A stretch of 64,000 bases of DNA from Termitomyces sp. T153 (Eukaryota; Basidiomycota; Agaricomycetes; Agaricales; Lyophyllaceae). Positions within the stretch are counted from its first letter, which is position 1. Each line of letters begins with the position of its first letter. The DNA lies in the NCBI GenBank assembly GCA_018296165.2, contig JACKQL020000001.1:1178001-1242000 (forward strand). Direction: 5' to 3'. The translations under genes were made by a program, and so were the position numbers. Below, one piece after another: positions 9,336-20,782 of the stretch. The notes below the pieces were generated by a model. The model made no database searches. It worked only from the letters and a program-made list of their open reading frames with translations, and was not told where the DNA came from.

Positions 9336-11353
9336 AGGATCATCATCTGATCCCTTTGCTGCTTGGCAACCCTCTGCTGCACAGGTCCCACCATCTTTGT
9401 GCTTGGATCCAGCACTTGTATCTTCTGGTTGGCTGCCCCAGTCTGTCCAGCCTCCTTTTCCTCATGATATTCCTCCTCATTTTTCTACTTTACCATTGAA
9501 CTCATCTGCTACTTTAGTACCTGACTCTTCTCTCTTTCCTGGTAAATTTCAGTGCATCCATCAACCTCATATTTCATCTTTTCTTGGTTTTGGTGCAGTT
9601 CCCAAAACTCCCACTCCTTTTTGGCTCTCAACCTCCTTCTTTTGCTATTGCTGCACCTGTTTCTTCTTGTTCTTTGTCTGTTCCTGCCACTGCTCCCATG
9701 TCATCTTTCTTCCATCCCTCTGTTGTTTCTTCTCAGGTTTCTTCTCCTTCAGTTTCTGTTTCCCCTGCAGATTCTTCTAATTCAGTTTCTCCTTGTCCTT
9801 CTTTTAAACCTACTGTATCTCTTCCTCTCTTCACTCAATCTTCTCTTTCTGTTTCTGACTCTTCTACCTTACCTTCCCCTTTCCTTCATTCAGCTTCTGC
9901 ATTGCTTCCCCCCCTTCCTCCTCATCCACCTCCACCTCCATCTATGGTTCCTGTTTTTCCTTCTGCTTACAATTCTCCACCTATTGTGTCACAGTTATAT
10001 GCTCTACATCCACAAACTTATGCTGCAGTGCCTGCTCCCTCCATTCTTTCTGGCTACCCTCATAACCTTTATGATCCTTATAATCAATACTATTTTCCTG
10101 ATATTGTTCAATTTCCTCCAGCTGCTCAGCCAGTTGCTTGCACACCTTCTATTGAGTCTTCTTGTTCTGATACAAAACTCCCTCCTATTAATACCCTTCC
10201 TCATCTTTCTTCTTTGGCAGACTGGGGTTCTTGGTACAATGTGGTCATGATGCTGGCGGATCATCTTGGCTTGACTGGCCACTTGTGTCCAATTCCACCC
10301 CCTGGTGTGCTCTCTGATCCAACTTGTGAGGTTGTCATTCCCCCTCCTTTTCATGAATTTTCAATGCTGGCTGAATGACTTGCATATAATAATTTCTGGA
10401 AGAACAACAATGTGTGCTCCTATGTCCTTATAGGGAAACTGTCTCCTGAGATCTTTAATCCACTTCCTCCTCAGTATGGTGGTTCCCACAATCTCCCTGT
10501 GCTTACAGCTTGTGACATCCTGGATATACTCTGTTGTCACTACAGTGTTGGTAATGCAGCTAGTGCACAGAAGCTGAAGGAATCTGTTTTTGCATACTCC
10601 TGCATGATTTGTACCATTCTGACTTATATTCAGGCTTGGTGTATGGCTGTCAACCAACTTACTGGCACACCCTGGGACTTCTCTGCCTACAAATAAATTC
10701 AGGAATTCATGGATTGTATTCTGAATCATCTATCCTTCAATACTATTTGAGACTGTGTTCACATGTTGTGGAGGAATAATCCTCTTGGTACCTTCACTTT
10801 CACAGAGCTGGCCAACAAGATCATTGAGATTGAGATTGATATTTGTCATTGTTAGGGTGGCCAGGATGTAAAGGATGCAAAGTTGTCTTCCTCTTCTATA
10901 CCTCCCTCTTCCAGTTTGGCCTCTATTCCACCAGATCCTCTCCCTCCTCAGCATGCTCCTGATCCTTCTCACAATGCTTCCAGTTGACCTCATGCAAATG
11001 TTGCTACTTCTGAGCCTATACTTGAATTGTTACCTACTCCTCAGCCTTTTTTTCTTGACATCAAGAATGAGACATTTCCTACCACTGTAGTCAATGGTGA
11101 GAATTATATTGTTTTGACTGCATACTACATGCCATGTGATGAGTTAGTCAAGACTCTTCCTTATAATGCCTTTGTTGGTTCTTCCAATGCAGTTGTTCTG
11201 GTGGGTCTGTTGTTGAAGTTCAATTCTCTTTTGGACTCTGGTTGTACTGTCTGTCTGATATGCAATCACCATTTTTTCTGGACCTATCATCCTAATCTTC
11301 CTGTTCCTGTTGGTAGCAAATTGTGGGGTTTTGTTGATGCTTGCTTAGAGTGA
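9336..11353 (+). pseudogene. Copia gag and protease region, frame-broken
   Basis: Starts at a plausible ATG (9336, MSGSSSDPFAAWQ). A Pro/Ser-rich N-terminus is followed by a gag-like region (10200-10860; LADWGSWYNVVMMLADHL, later FTELANKI). The protease has the active-site motif LLDSGCTVCLI at about 11227-11260. At least one frameshift near 9590 and several stops (10378, 10696, 10749, 10857, 11353) interrupt it. The Leu-rich ORF in the overlapping frame at 9552-10250 is a shadow of the Pro/Ser-rich coding frame. Confidence 0.75.
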
Positions 11354-11387
11354 GGTTCATTTTTGGGCTCATGTTGATGGGAAGAAT

Positions 11388-12480
11388 GTGGTGTTGGTGC
11401 TCGAGGACTGTCTTTATGTGCCAGATGTGCCTATCAATCTTCTTTCTGTTGGTTCAATGACAGAAAATCATATGAAGTTACTCTTTGAACATGATGCTAC
11501 ATCTGTTTTCTTTGCTGATCTGGCCTTGGCTGATTTGCCTCTGTGGGCTGTGGTTTACAATTGCTTACTTTTCCTATACTGTGACTTGATTGTTCCATCT
11601 TTAGATTCCTTGTTTGTTTCTGTGGAACCTTCTTTGACATTGTTTGCTTGTGTTCCTCTTACTCCCAGTCTTTGGCACTGTTGTATGAGTCATCCTGCCC
11701 AGGATACCACTCATGCTGTCCTTACCAAGAACTTTGCTTCTGGGGTTGAGTATGTGGGTTCATTCAATGATTCTCATTGTATCCTGTGTATCATTGGGAA
11801 ACAGCCCACTCATCCTTTTGATCATTTCCAGAAGTGGGCTGATGCTGTCTGTGAATTGCTCTATATGGGCTCCTGTGGTCCATTTCCAACTTGTTTTGCT
11901 CAAAGATGCACTAGTCACTTTCACTCAATTTTGGATGATTTCTCCAATTTTGGGAGTACTGTGCTTCTGTCTTCTTGTGATCAATCTACCAAGCATTTCA
12001 TTGGAGTCCAGGCTTGTTGGGAATTGAAATCTGGCAATAAGGTTCTGGCAGTCTGTTGTGATGATGCCAAGGAATTTGTTGAGGGTGCTCTTTGTGATCA
12101 TTTTTGGCTCAAGGGTATTGTTCTTCAAGCTACTGTTTCATATGCTCATCAGCAGAATGGCAAGGCTGAGTGTTATATTCATACAATTGAGGACAATGTG
12201 CAAGCCTTGATGGCTGAGTTGGGTTTGCCCATGTCTTTTCTTGATGATGCAATCCTCAATGCTCAGTATCTTCACAATCAACTTCCATCTTCTACTCTTC
12301 CTGCTCTTACAACTCCTTTTGAAGTTATGGAAGGTTCCAAGCCTGACCTCTCTCATCTTTGGGTCTGGGGTTGCTAGTGTTTTGTTTTGCATCTCTTGGA
12401 GACTCACTGTCAAGGTGAAACTCATTGTTTTGAGGCTGTCTTGGTTGGTTATGAAAGGGTCATATAGGTTGGCATGTTCA
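11388..12480 (+). pseudogene. Copia integrase region
   Basis: Contains a pre-integrase HHCC-like segment (LWHCCMSHP ... CILCIIGKQ) and an integrase core with the second acidic residue in CCDDAKEF and the QQNGKAECYIHTIED block, where Glu is the third catalytic residue. The ORF is open for 329 codons (11388-12377) and ends in a premature stop within WVWGC. Copia gene order (integrase before RT) is kept. Confidence 0.85.
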
Positions 12481-13969
12481 TGACCTTAACAATTGCTATT
12501 TTTTCTCTTGTGATATCATATTCAATGAGAATGTTCATGGTCATCTTTGTCCTCAGGCTTGTTCTTGTTCATTGTCTCCTCCTTCTTGTTCATCTTCTCC
12601 AGTTTCTCATCCTGTTCATCCTTCTTCTTTGGCTTCTATCTCAGTTTTGATCCCACCTGTTTCTCCTGTGAATTCCTTTCCTGATTTCTCTTCTCTTCCA
12701 GCTCCTCTCCCTTTCCCTTCTCCCAACTCTGTTCCTGCTCTTCCTATAAATTCACTTCCACCATGTCCTTGTTGTCATGTTGTTCCTACTCCTGCAGGTT
12801 GTGCCTTTCTTGAAGATATTGCAAAGCATAATGAACATCTTACCAGGCTTCATGCTAATTGTGCTGCTAAGGTGAACCCACATCAATGCCTGTCTGCATT
12901 GTTGGACATTGCTTCTCTTCTTTCCTCTTCAAACCTGGCACTTCCTTTGGATATTGATGATTTCACATCATTTGAGATTCCTGTTCTTGCTGACTACAAA
13001 GCCTATGTGGTGTTTGGCCCAGATCCATTGCATTTTTGGACTCCCTGCAAAGTGAACTTTGACAAAGCTCCTGAGAACTTTTTTGAAGTATCTTGTCAAC
13101 CTGATGCTGATGTTTGGCAAGCAGCCATGCAATGCAAGGTTGATAGTCTAGTTACTCAGGGTGTTTTTGAATCTGCTGATTTACCTCTAGGTTGCAAAGC
13201 TATTGGTGTTTGTTGGGTCTATGCTTATAAGCTAAATCCAAATGGTTCCATCATATGTAGTAAGGAAAAAGCTAGGCTTGTTGCTCAAGGGTTCAGTCAA
13301 CAACCTGAAGATTATGGTTCTACATATACCCCAGTTGCCAAGATGGCAAGCATTCACATTGTTCTTGCATTTGTGGCCCTTCATGATCTGGAATTGTTCT
13401 CTTTTGATGTTAAAACTGCTTTCCTTAATGCTCCTCTATCCCATGAGATATATTGTAAACAGATTTCTGGTTTTCCTGACATGAATCCAAAGAAAGTCAA
13501 ACAGGTTCTGAGGGTGCTATATGGGCTCAAGCAGGCTTCTTACAAATGGTATGCTGTACTATGCAAGGTTCTTGAGTCTCTTGGTCTCATATGGTTTGAG
13601 GTTGGTCATGCTGTATTCTTTGGTTGATTTTCGGTTCCTCCCAACCCATCCATTCCTGCATTACCTAATGGTGCAGAGCTATTCATTGTCATATGCATTC
13701 ATGTTGATGATGGATTGAATGCTACAAACTCTAAAGCTTTATATGATTGGGTCTTACTTGAAATGAATAAGAAGTTTCAAGTCATTGACTTGGGTGCAGT
13801 AACACTTTATCTAGGCATTCACATTGATTGCAATCACAAACATCAAAAACTCTGGCTTTCACAGAAAGGCTTTATTCTTGACCTTCTTTCAACTTATCAC
13901 CTTCTTGATGCATCTCCTCTATCACTTCCTCTTGCACATCAACTCAGCAAAACCATGACACTTTGTCAC
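12481..13969 (+). pseudogene. Copia reverse transcriptase, truncated before RNase H
   Basis: A Ser/Pro-rich linker leads into RT (RVT_2 type): WQAAMQCKVDSLV, KARLVAQGFSQ, FSFDVKTAFLNAPL (motif A), LYGLKQASYKW and, after an in-frame TGA at 13625, the catalytic HVDDG in another open stretch. The last RT segment (LGAVTLYLGIHID ... QKGFILDLL) runs into the 3' LTR at 13970. The RNase H domain that normally follows RT in Copia (about 130 aa) is missing. Confidence 0.87.
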
Positions 13970-14273
13970 TGATGGAGTTGTGTTATAGGACATTATCCAT
14001 CTATGGTCAGCTCCTTAGTATCACATGTTTCTCTGTCTGCATTTGGGTCACATCAACATGTCAACCACCTTAGTTGTTCTCCCTCATCAAGCAGACTCTA
14101 AGGTGGTGAGCCACTCTTGCTTTTTGTGTTAGTTGTCCCATATCTGACAGGCAGTATGTAGATCTTCATTTCTGTCTACTGAGGTATGATCAATACAGTT
14201 GTTCTCCCTCATCAGGCAGACTCTAAGGTGATCTTCATTTCTATCTACTTAGATTCTCAGATATGGGCCAGCA
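13970..14273 (+). repeat. Copia 3' LTR
   Basis: Direct copy of 8859-9161 with a few C/T and G/A differences. It starts TGATGGAGTTG and ends ATGGGCCAGCA. Confidence 0.88.
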
Positions 14274-14685
14274 GACTCTACTGAATGCCAAATTGGCAAC
14301 CTCTTAGTGCACTGTATATTTGACTATATAGTCAAAGTCTAGGTCCTCAAGAGCAGGAAATGCAGAGCAGTCTCAGCAGTAGTAGTAAGCCCCAAATATC
14401 TAAAGAAGCACACACCATGAGAGCCAGATAACAGCACATCAATTTCTGTCGATAGAAGTGCTCCATAAAGTTTGGGAAAGTTCAGACTCCACCAGCAGAA
14501 TGTAGATGGCTACACATGTCTGCAGAGGTGAAATTCCCACACCACTAGACAAAGCCTTTGAATTAAACATGCCCAAATTCATGGTCATCAGAGGGCAAAT
14601 TCCCACACTCTCAGAAAAAGTCTTTGGATTTAAACATGCCCAAATTATGGTTGCTGACAAATCTTCTATATTTCTGATCCCTATC
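14274..14685. other. Unassigned CpG-poor segment between Copia and Helitron-2
   Basis: No recognisable ORF. A degenerate direct duplication is visible: AAATTCCCACACCACTAGACAA (about 14531) and AAATTCCCACACTCTCAGAAAA (about 14598), each followed by a CTTTG...AACATGCCCAAATT block, with a period of about 67 bp. Confidence 0.4.
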
Positions 14686-15070
14686 TATATATTATGCGAC
14701 AACGGATGTGGGAATGTGGCTGTGCCTATGCGACGACTTTTTTGCTGACTAAAATTTGTCAGCGCTGACAAATGCTGACAAATTTCAACCCTTTTATGGT
14801 AACAGGCTGTTTTGCTGCTCTTCAGATGCATTTTTTCCAAAAAAAAATACAGTAGACAACTTTAATACATCTTTTGACTATGTGTGAAAGGTGCCAGACT
14901 TCATATTTCAGGCAATATTTCACTATTTTCAGCTTTTTTTGGGGCTTACCTATGTGTGGAACACTTCTAGCTGTTTTTTGAGAAAGGAACATGTCCCATG
15001 CATGTATTTCTTATCAAAAAAGTTCAGAACAATGAATTTGTGATCAAAAAATATCAAAAGATGAACTCAA

Positions 15071-15490
15071 TTGTCTCAACTCTTACTCCAGACCAAAGTT
15101 GTCATCTGGGATGAAGTCCTAATGCAACACAAAAAAGCCATTGACTCTGTGGATCAAGGGTTCAGAGACATTCTGGAGAAAGATATTCCTTTTGGTGGAG
15201 TGACTGTAGTGTTTGGGGGAGATTTTAGGCAAACTCTCCCAGTTATCCAACGAGGACTCAGACAGCAGATGATTGCTGCTTCACTCAAAAGGGGAAGACT
15301 TTGGGATCAGATTCAAGTCCACTACTTGGTTCAAAACATGAGATTGGATCAGACTTCTGATAACATTGCTCATGCAGCTTGGTTATTGGATGTTGGTGCT
15401 GGAAAAAACCTTGGGCCTGGAGAAACAGTACAACTTCCAGAAACCATGATCTGTGATGACAATTCTGTCACTGGATTGATGAAGCACTGA
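15071..15490 (+). CDS. Helitron Pif1-like helicase fragment
   Basis: A 139-codon open frame matching the middle of Pif1/RecD-type helicases fused to Helitron replicases. Motif II is VVIWDEVLMQHKKAID (the acidic DE pair) and motif III is VVFGGDFRQTLPVI, followed by a family LVQNMRL segment. Motif I (Walker A), the C-terminal motifs and the replicase are absent, so it is not a functional helicase alone. It stands directly before the tandem repeats. The ATG at 15071 is probably just an internal Met. Confidence 0.85.
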   Translation: MSQLLLQTKVVIWDEVLMQHKKAIDSVDQGFRDILEKDIPFGGVTVVFGGDFRQTLPVIQRGLRQQMIAASLKRGRLWDQIQVHYLVQNMRLDQTSDNIAHAAWLLDVGAGKNLGPGETVQLPETMICDDNSVTGLMKH

Positions 15491-15899
15491 GTTTGAAATA
15501 CAAAGACCTAACCAAACGAAGTGAGGTTGGGTCTGGGAATTAGCATTGAGTTTGAAATACAAAGACCTAACCGAATGAAGTGAGGTTGGGTCTGGGACTT
15601 AGCATTAAGTTTGAAATACAAGGACCTAACCAAATGAAGTGAGGTTGGGTCTGGGACTTAGCATTAAGTTTGAACTACAAGGACCTAACCGAACGAAGTG
15701 AGGTTGGGTCTGGGACTTAGCATTAAGTTTGAAATACAAGGACCTAACCGAACGAAGTGAGGTTGGGTCTGGGATGAAGCATTAAGTTTGAAATACAAGG
15801 ACCTAACCGAATGAAGTGAGGTTGGCTCTGGGATGAAGCATTGAATAGAATATCGAGGACCTAACCGAACGAAGTGAGGTTGGATCTGGGATGAAGCAA
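15486..15899 (+). repeat. Seven tandem 59-bp repeats
   Basis: GACCTAACC recurs at 15505, 15564, 15623, 15682, 15741, 15800 and 15858, a 59-bp period. Each unit holds the inverted pair GACCTAACC / GGTTGGGTC around an 11-nt spacer (gaacgaagtga). CpG is partly kept, unlike the surroundings. Confidence 0.95.
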
Positions 15900-15937
15900 G
15901 AGCTACAGGCCCGTGCCGAAGGCATGGGGCATAGCTC
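15900..15937 (+). repeat. Helitron 3'-terminal hairpin
   Basis: GAGCTA ... TAGCTC encloses CCCGTGCC-GAA-GGCATGGG, a long stem with one G-T wobble and a 3-nt loop. It lies at the end of the 59-bp repeats and directly before the next unit's start, the position of a Helitron-type termination hairpin. Confidence 0.8.
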
Positions 15938-16593
15938 GTTATATATTATGTGACAACTCATGAGAAAGTGGCTGCACCTATGCAACAACTTTTCTGCTGA
16001 CCAAAATTTGTCAGCACTGACAAATGCTGACAAATTTAAACCCTTTTATAATAGAATCTGACTTGGCTGTTTTTATGCTCTTCAGATACATTTCTTACCA
16101 AAATAAATACAGTAGACAACTTGAATAAATGTATACTATCATTTGATTATGTATGAAAGGTGCCAGATAGTCTGCAGGGACAAAAAAGGCCAAACACAAT
16201 TTAGTGAATACTGTTTTTCATGCCTCACATGTTTTTGGACACAACATGACCAAATAATGGACATTTCTGAGGTTGTGGAAAGGAGGCCACATGACAAAGT
16301 ATGTTTGGTCACATCTATTGATTGATTGATGTTGACTAACAAGCTTATTAATAACTGCTTAACCACATTGAGCTATTGATACATCAAATGTCTCATCATG
16401 CAAGTCAATTTTTATGGTTTTTGACTGTTAAAATGCTTAACAATTGATGTTTCAGGCAACCACCTACTACTCCTGAAAGCCAAAGGCAACAAGCTAGGAT
16501 TCAAAGGAGACTTGAACAGTTACAAATAACATATCCTGATGATTGTCATGCAAATAGAAAACATTAGATCTTTGGAACAGCTCAATACTGTGG

Positions 16594-18172
16594 TTGTCCC
16601 ACCACTTCAAAATGGGAACTGGGGGTATCAATCAATCTATGGGAACCAGGAGTTTGAGACTTATAGCCACTGCTTCTGGCTCTTTGGGAAGACCTATTAG
16701 GCAGGCAGCAGCTGCTGATGATCCATTTTTTATGGTCATTCCAGAAACTGTTTTGCCTGAAGAGTGGGATGCTCCTTTGCAGAATCCCATTCTTAGAGTG
16801 GTGCCACCTCTACCTGCTCCTATACAGAGAAGAGGCAATAGAGTCAATCAGTCTGCTGTTGCTCAAGCTGCTATGGTCATTCCAGAAACAGTTTTGCCAG
16901 AAGGTTGGGATGCTCCTTTGCAGAATCCCTTACCTAGAATGGTGCCACCTTTGCCTGCTCATGTACATAGAAGGGTCAGAAATGGTCCCTTACCAGAGCT
17001 TATAATGGTACCAGCTCCACTTGCTCCCCAAGCACTGTTAGAAGAGCAACAAAGGCTGGGACAGAGGCAACAAGATCAGGCACTGGTAATCTTGCAAGAA
17101 CAACAAAGGCTAAGGCATATTGCTATGGCTACAGGACAAGAGAGGCAACAACAAGAGGTACTAGCAGTGTTGCAAGAGCAACAAAGGCTAAGACAAGATC
17201 AGGAGAGGCAACAGGCATTGGCTATTCTGAGCCAGGAAAGGTTGAGGGAGGAAGAAGAGGTCAGTCAAAGACAACTTGAAAATGCCACTGGGACTAACAA
17301 AGTCTAACAGCATATTGATCTGAATCCTGAACATAGGCCTTTGAATGCAGTTATGGCTCAAAGGATTTCTCAAGGCTGGGAACAGCAACATGAAGCTCAA
17401 AGATTTAGGTCCTCAGAATGATATACCTTCTGAGGATGACTTGGAATATGTTGATCATGTTCAACAGAGACCTGCAGAGCAAATGAATCCTCCCCTTGAT
17501 GTGCCATTGGGTCCTCAGGATGACATACCTTCTGATGATGACTTGGAATATGTTGATCCTGTTCAACAGAGACCTGTAGAGCAAATGGATCCTCCCCTTG
17601 ATATGCTATTGTGTCCTCAGGATGACATACCTTCTGATGATGACTTGGAATATGTTGATCCTGTTCAACAGAGACCTGTAGAGCAAATGGATCCTCCCCT
17701 TGATATGCTATTGTGTCCTCAGGATGACATACCTTCTGATGATGACTTGGAATATGTTGATCCTGTTCAACAGAGACCTGTAGAGCAAATGGATCCTCCC
17801 CTTGATATGCTATTGTGTCCTCAGGATGACATACCTTCTGATGATGACTTGGAATATGTTGATCCTGTTCAACAGAGACCTGCAGAAGACTTGGACCCTG
17901 CTCTACCCAACCATCCAGCAGGACTACAAAATTCTGCTGAGCAGCCTCCCCTTGGACTTCCTATTCCACCACAGCTTGGCCCTGTTCAGCCTATTCCAAG
18001 AGGAAGACAACCTTATTTGATGGCACCACATTATCTTGATCCTATGACTGTCATATGTCCACACTGCCAAGCTCTACATTTTGATGCTGAAAAGCTCACC
18101 AAGTCTACCAGAAATAATTCAAAATTTGGCATGTGCTGCTTACAAGGCCAAGTGAATTTGCCCAGGCTTTGA
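16594..18172 (+). CDS. Helitron replicase N-terminal region with Q-rich coiled coil, acidic repeats and zinc finger
   Basis: Two adjoining open frames (16594-17307 and 17345-18172). The first has a twice-repeated MVIPETVLPE.WDAPLQNP block, then a Gln/Arg/Glu-rich stretch (LLEEQQRLGQRQQ, LQEQQRLR) that should form a coiled coil. The second has five 34-residue acidic repeats (DIPSDDDLEYVDPVQQRP), a Pro-rich linker, and at 18033-18172 the hallmark Helitron zinc finger (VICPHCQALHFDAEK ... FGMCCLQGQVNLPRL). Function of the repeats is unknown. A frame change near 17,307 joins the parts. The zinc finger is a confident family match; the rest is described only. Confidence 0.8.
17409..17918 (+). repeat. 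Five in-frame 102-bp tandem repeats (34-aa acidic unit)
   Basis: The unit start GTCCTCAG recurs at 17409, 17511, 17613, 17715 and 17817, exactly 102 bp apart. Units 3-5 are nearly identical, so the expansion is recent relative to the decay elsewhere. Confidence 0.97.
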
Positions 18173-20782
18173 GATGCTCCAGCAGATTTACTGAACCTAC
18201 TCATGCTCTCTCTAACACTTTTAAAACATCTATCTGTTAATACAATGCAGCCTTTGCATTCACATCTCTGGGAGTCAAAATTGATCATGCCATTACCAAT
18301 TCTCCTGGACCATACAGCTTTAGGATCGATGGAGAACTACATTATTTGACAGGTGCCTTGCTTTCTATTGAAGGCAATCTTCCTATATATGCACAGACCA
18401 CAATCAGCAATTGACTTTTCATCAACAGAACAATCCTGGGCTTGATCTTCAGATAATAGCCTCTTTGCAGGATATGCTTGCTAGAGTCAATCCCTTTATT
18501 GGCTTATACAAGCAGGCCAGGCAAATTATAGGAGAAGTTCTAGAAGGCCAACCACAAAGACTTTTTGTCAAGCTTACAGCTGATTTTGGAGACCCTTGAT
18601 GCTATAATGACCCCAATGAACAGGAGAGGGTTGCAGCTGTAATTCCAGGAGATGGCTCAGAGGGCAATCAAATCATCATAATATAGTCTTGCACTTGCAT
18701 GGAGGTCAATTAAAGCAGATCAGTCACTTGCACCCATATTACACTCCATTGTATTATACCATCATCTTTCCCACTGAACAGTCTGGATTTCATACTAACA
18801 TTTGCTCTAATTTTGGACCACAGAATCAACAAAGAGCACCAAAGGTCACCCAAACAGCATATTATGCATATAGGCTGCAGCAAAGAACTTTGGAATTCAA
18901 TGCACCATTACTCTGGAGTGGGAGGCTATTTCAATGATATTTTGTGGATGCATGGGCTTCCACTGAACAAAACAAGTTGAATTGGATTTGACACAATCAG
19001 AAGAAGATCAGAGCTGAAGTCTATCAGGGAGTAGTGGATGTTGCTGCTGGAGATGAACAAGTAACCCAACAAAGCCAACATGTTATCCTCCCATCCTCCC
19101 ATACTGGAAGTGATCAACAGATGCAGCAATTATTCCAGGACTCTATGGCTATCTGCAGGAATTTTGGAAAGCCTGACCTCTTCTTGACTATGACTGCCAA
19201 TCCAAAGTGGTCAGAAATTGAAGAAGCTCTATTGAAGGAACCTGCAGTCAATGGGAAGAAGCAAACAGCTGCTGACCAACCTGATATTGTTGCCAGAGTA
19301 TTTGAACTCAAGAAAAATGCTGTGGTGAAGGAGATCAAGGAAGGTCTTCTTGGCAGCTGTGTGGCTTATGTTCATACTGCTGAATTCCAAAAGAGAGGAC
19401 TTCCACACATGCACATCTTGATCTTTTTCCACCATCATCACAGGATCAAGGATGCTCCAGATGTGGATTCTATGGTCACTGCCCAAATCCCAGATTCAGT
19501 TGCTCAGCCTGAATAGTATCAAGTATTGGCTTTGTTTGAATCCTAGATTCAGTTACTTATTTTTGTTGTCAGGTTGATACTACCAACATGGTCCATGGTC
19601 CATGTGGAGCTGCCAAACCCAATGCTAAGTGCATGGTAGATGGCAAATGTTGCAAGAAATACCCAAAGAAATTCTAAGAGGCTACTCAGTATGGAGATAA
19701 TGGCTATCCTCAATATGCCAGACCTGACAATGGGTGGTCATGACAATTGTGATGTTGTCCCATACATCCCTTATCTCTCAGCCAAGTGCAAATGTCACAT
19801 CAATGTGGAGGTCTGTGCTTCAGTGGAAGCTGTCAAGTACATTCACAAGTACATCTACAAAGGCCATGATAGGACAACTTTGGAGATTGCTGGAGAGCAG
19901 AATGGACCAGAGGGATGAAATCAAGGAACACTTGGATGCCAGATACATCTCTGCACCTGAGGCTTGCTGGCACATCTTTGAATTCAACATGCATGGAGAA
20001 CATCTCTCTGTGTATCAATTACCTGTGCATTTGGAGGGCCAACATGAAGTCTACTTTCAGGATAATGAGCCTTTAGAGATGGTAGCTGCCAGGCCTAATG
20101 CAAACAAGACTGCACTCACTGCTTGGTTTGAAGCCAATGCCAGATTCCCTAATAATAACACCACCTATCATAGCTTTCCAACCAAGTTTGTCTATGAAGC
20201 TTGCAAAAGGACTTGGAAAGAGAGGCAAAGAGGAACAGCTATTGGGAGGATGTACTTTGCTTCACCCCAACAGGGAGAAAGGTTCTACCTTAGGATGCTT
20301 CAGGATCAGCTCTCAGACAGCTCTTTTGTACTGCTCCTACCACTCCAGAGGCTCTATGGGAAAAATTCAAGCACTCCATTTGTGATGATCTTTAACACAT
20401 ATTGGAGAATATCAGGCAGTACAGAGACAGAGTCTTTACCAATGAAGATGTCTATGACTATGGCCTTTATCTGATTAATGACAAATTGAAGAATTTTGGC
20501 AAGACTCTTCAAGACTTTCCCAACATGCCAGAACTTCAATAAGTTTGGAATATAGTTCCAGGTAGGTTGGCCATTGTATACAGATATGACATTGATGCTG
20601 ATAAAATGATTTTAGGGAATAGACTTTTGCAAGAAGAAACAGATTATAATGTTGAGGAGTTGAAGAGAAGAGTGGATGAAAACAAGGCCAGGTTTAATGG
20701 TGAACAGCTGGGAGCCTTCAATGAAGTTATGGACTCTGTGGACAACAACTTGGGCAAGATAATATTCATTTGCAATTCCTAG
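18173..20782 (+). pseudogene. Helitron HUH replicase and helicase start, frame-broken
   Basis: Successive frames carry the replicase after the zinc finger: GPYSFRIDGELHYLTGAL (18308), the domain at 19034-19516 (QQLFQDSMAICRNFGKPDLF, MTANPKW), the two-His motif RGLPHMHILIFF (HUH), a Cys-rich block MVHGPCGAANPNAKC, the second catalytic segment VKYIHKYIYKGHDR with Tyr, and the following domain (YISAPEACWHIFEF ... WKERQRGTAIGRMYF). At 20567-20782 the helicase begins (RFNGEQLGAFNEVMD) but stops before Walker A. Stops such as 19516, 19675 and 19918 and frameshifts inactivate it. Confidence 0.88.

Larger units (their letters stand above)
8859..14273 (+). mobile_element. Ty1/Copia-type LTR retrotransposon
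   Basis: Bounded by two direct LTRs of about 303 bp (8859-9161 and 13970-14273), each starting TGTTGGA/TGATGGA and ending GGGCCAGCA. Between them gag, protease, integrase and reverse transcriptase run in the Copia order (integrase before RT), all in broken frames. No matching target-site duplication is seen (TGAGA on the left, GACTC on the right). RNase H is absent. Confidence 0.9.
14686..15942 (+). mobile_element. Short Helitron unit (Helitron-2) with helicase fragment
   Basis: Begins with TATATATTATGCGACAAC, a sequence that recurs at 15941 as the start of the next unit. It carries one Pif1-type helicase fragment (15071-15490), then seven 59-bp tandem repeats and a terminal hairpin (15900-15937). 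I do not see the canonical TC...CTRR ends, so a Helitron2/Helentron-like end structure is possible. Its start keeps several CpGs lost from the neighbouring copy. Confidence 0.75.
15941..20782 (+). mobile_element. Helitron-3, truncated in its helicase
   Basis: Opens with TATATTATGTGACAACTCATG, homologous to the start of Helitron-2 for about 100 bp (CTGACAAATGCTGACAAATTT is shared). It encodes an N-terminal low-complexity region, zinc finger, HUH replicase and the start of the helicase, then breaks at about 20,782 into Gypsy integrase sequence. Confidence 0.85.

Noticed and set aside
9552..10250. Leu-rich 232-codon ORF resembling a membrane protein
   Set aside because: It is the shifted frame of the Pro/Ser-rich Copia gag; CCT/TCT-rich codons read out of frame give Leu runs.
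8859..14273. Target duplication around the Copia element
   Set aside because: TGAGA and GACTC differ, so none is claimed.
15486..15899. CRISPR-like array
   Set aside because: Repeats are contiguous 59-bp units without variable spacers, in a eukaryotic Helitron.
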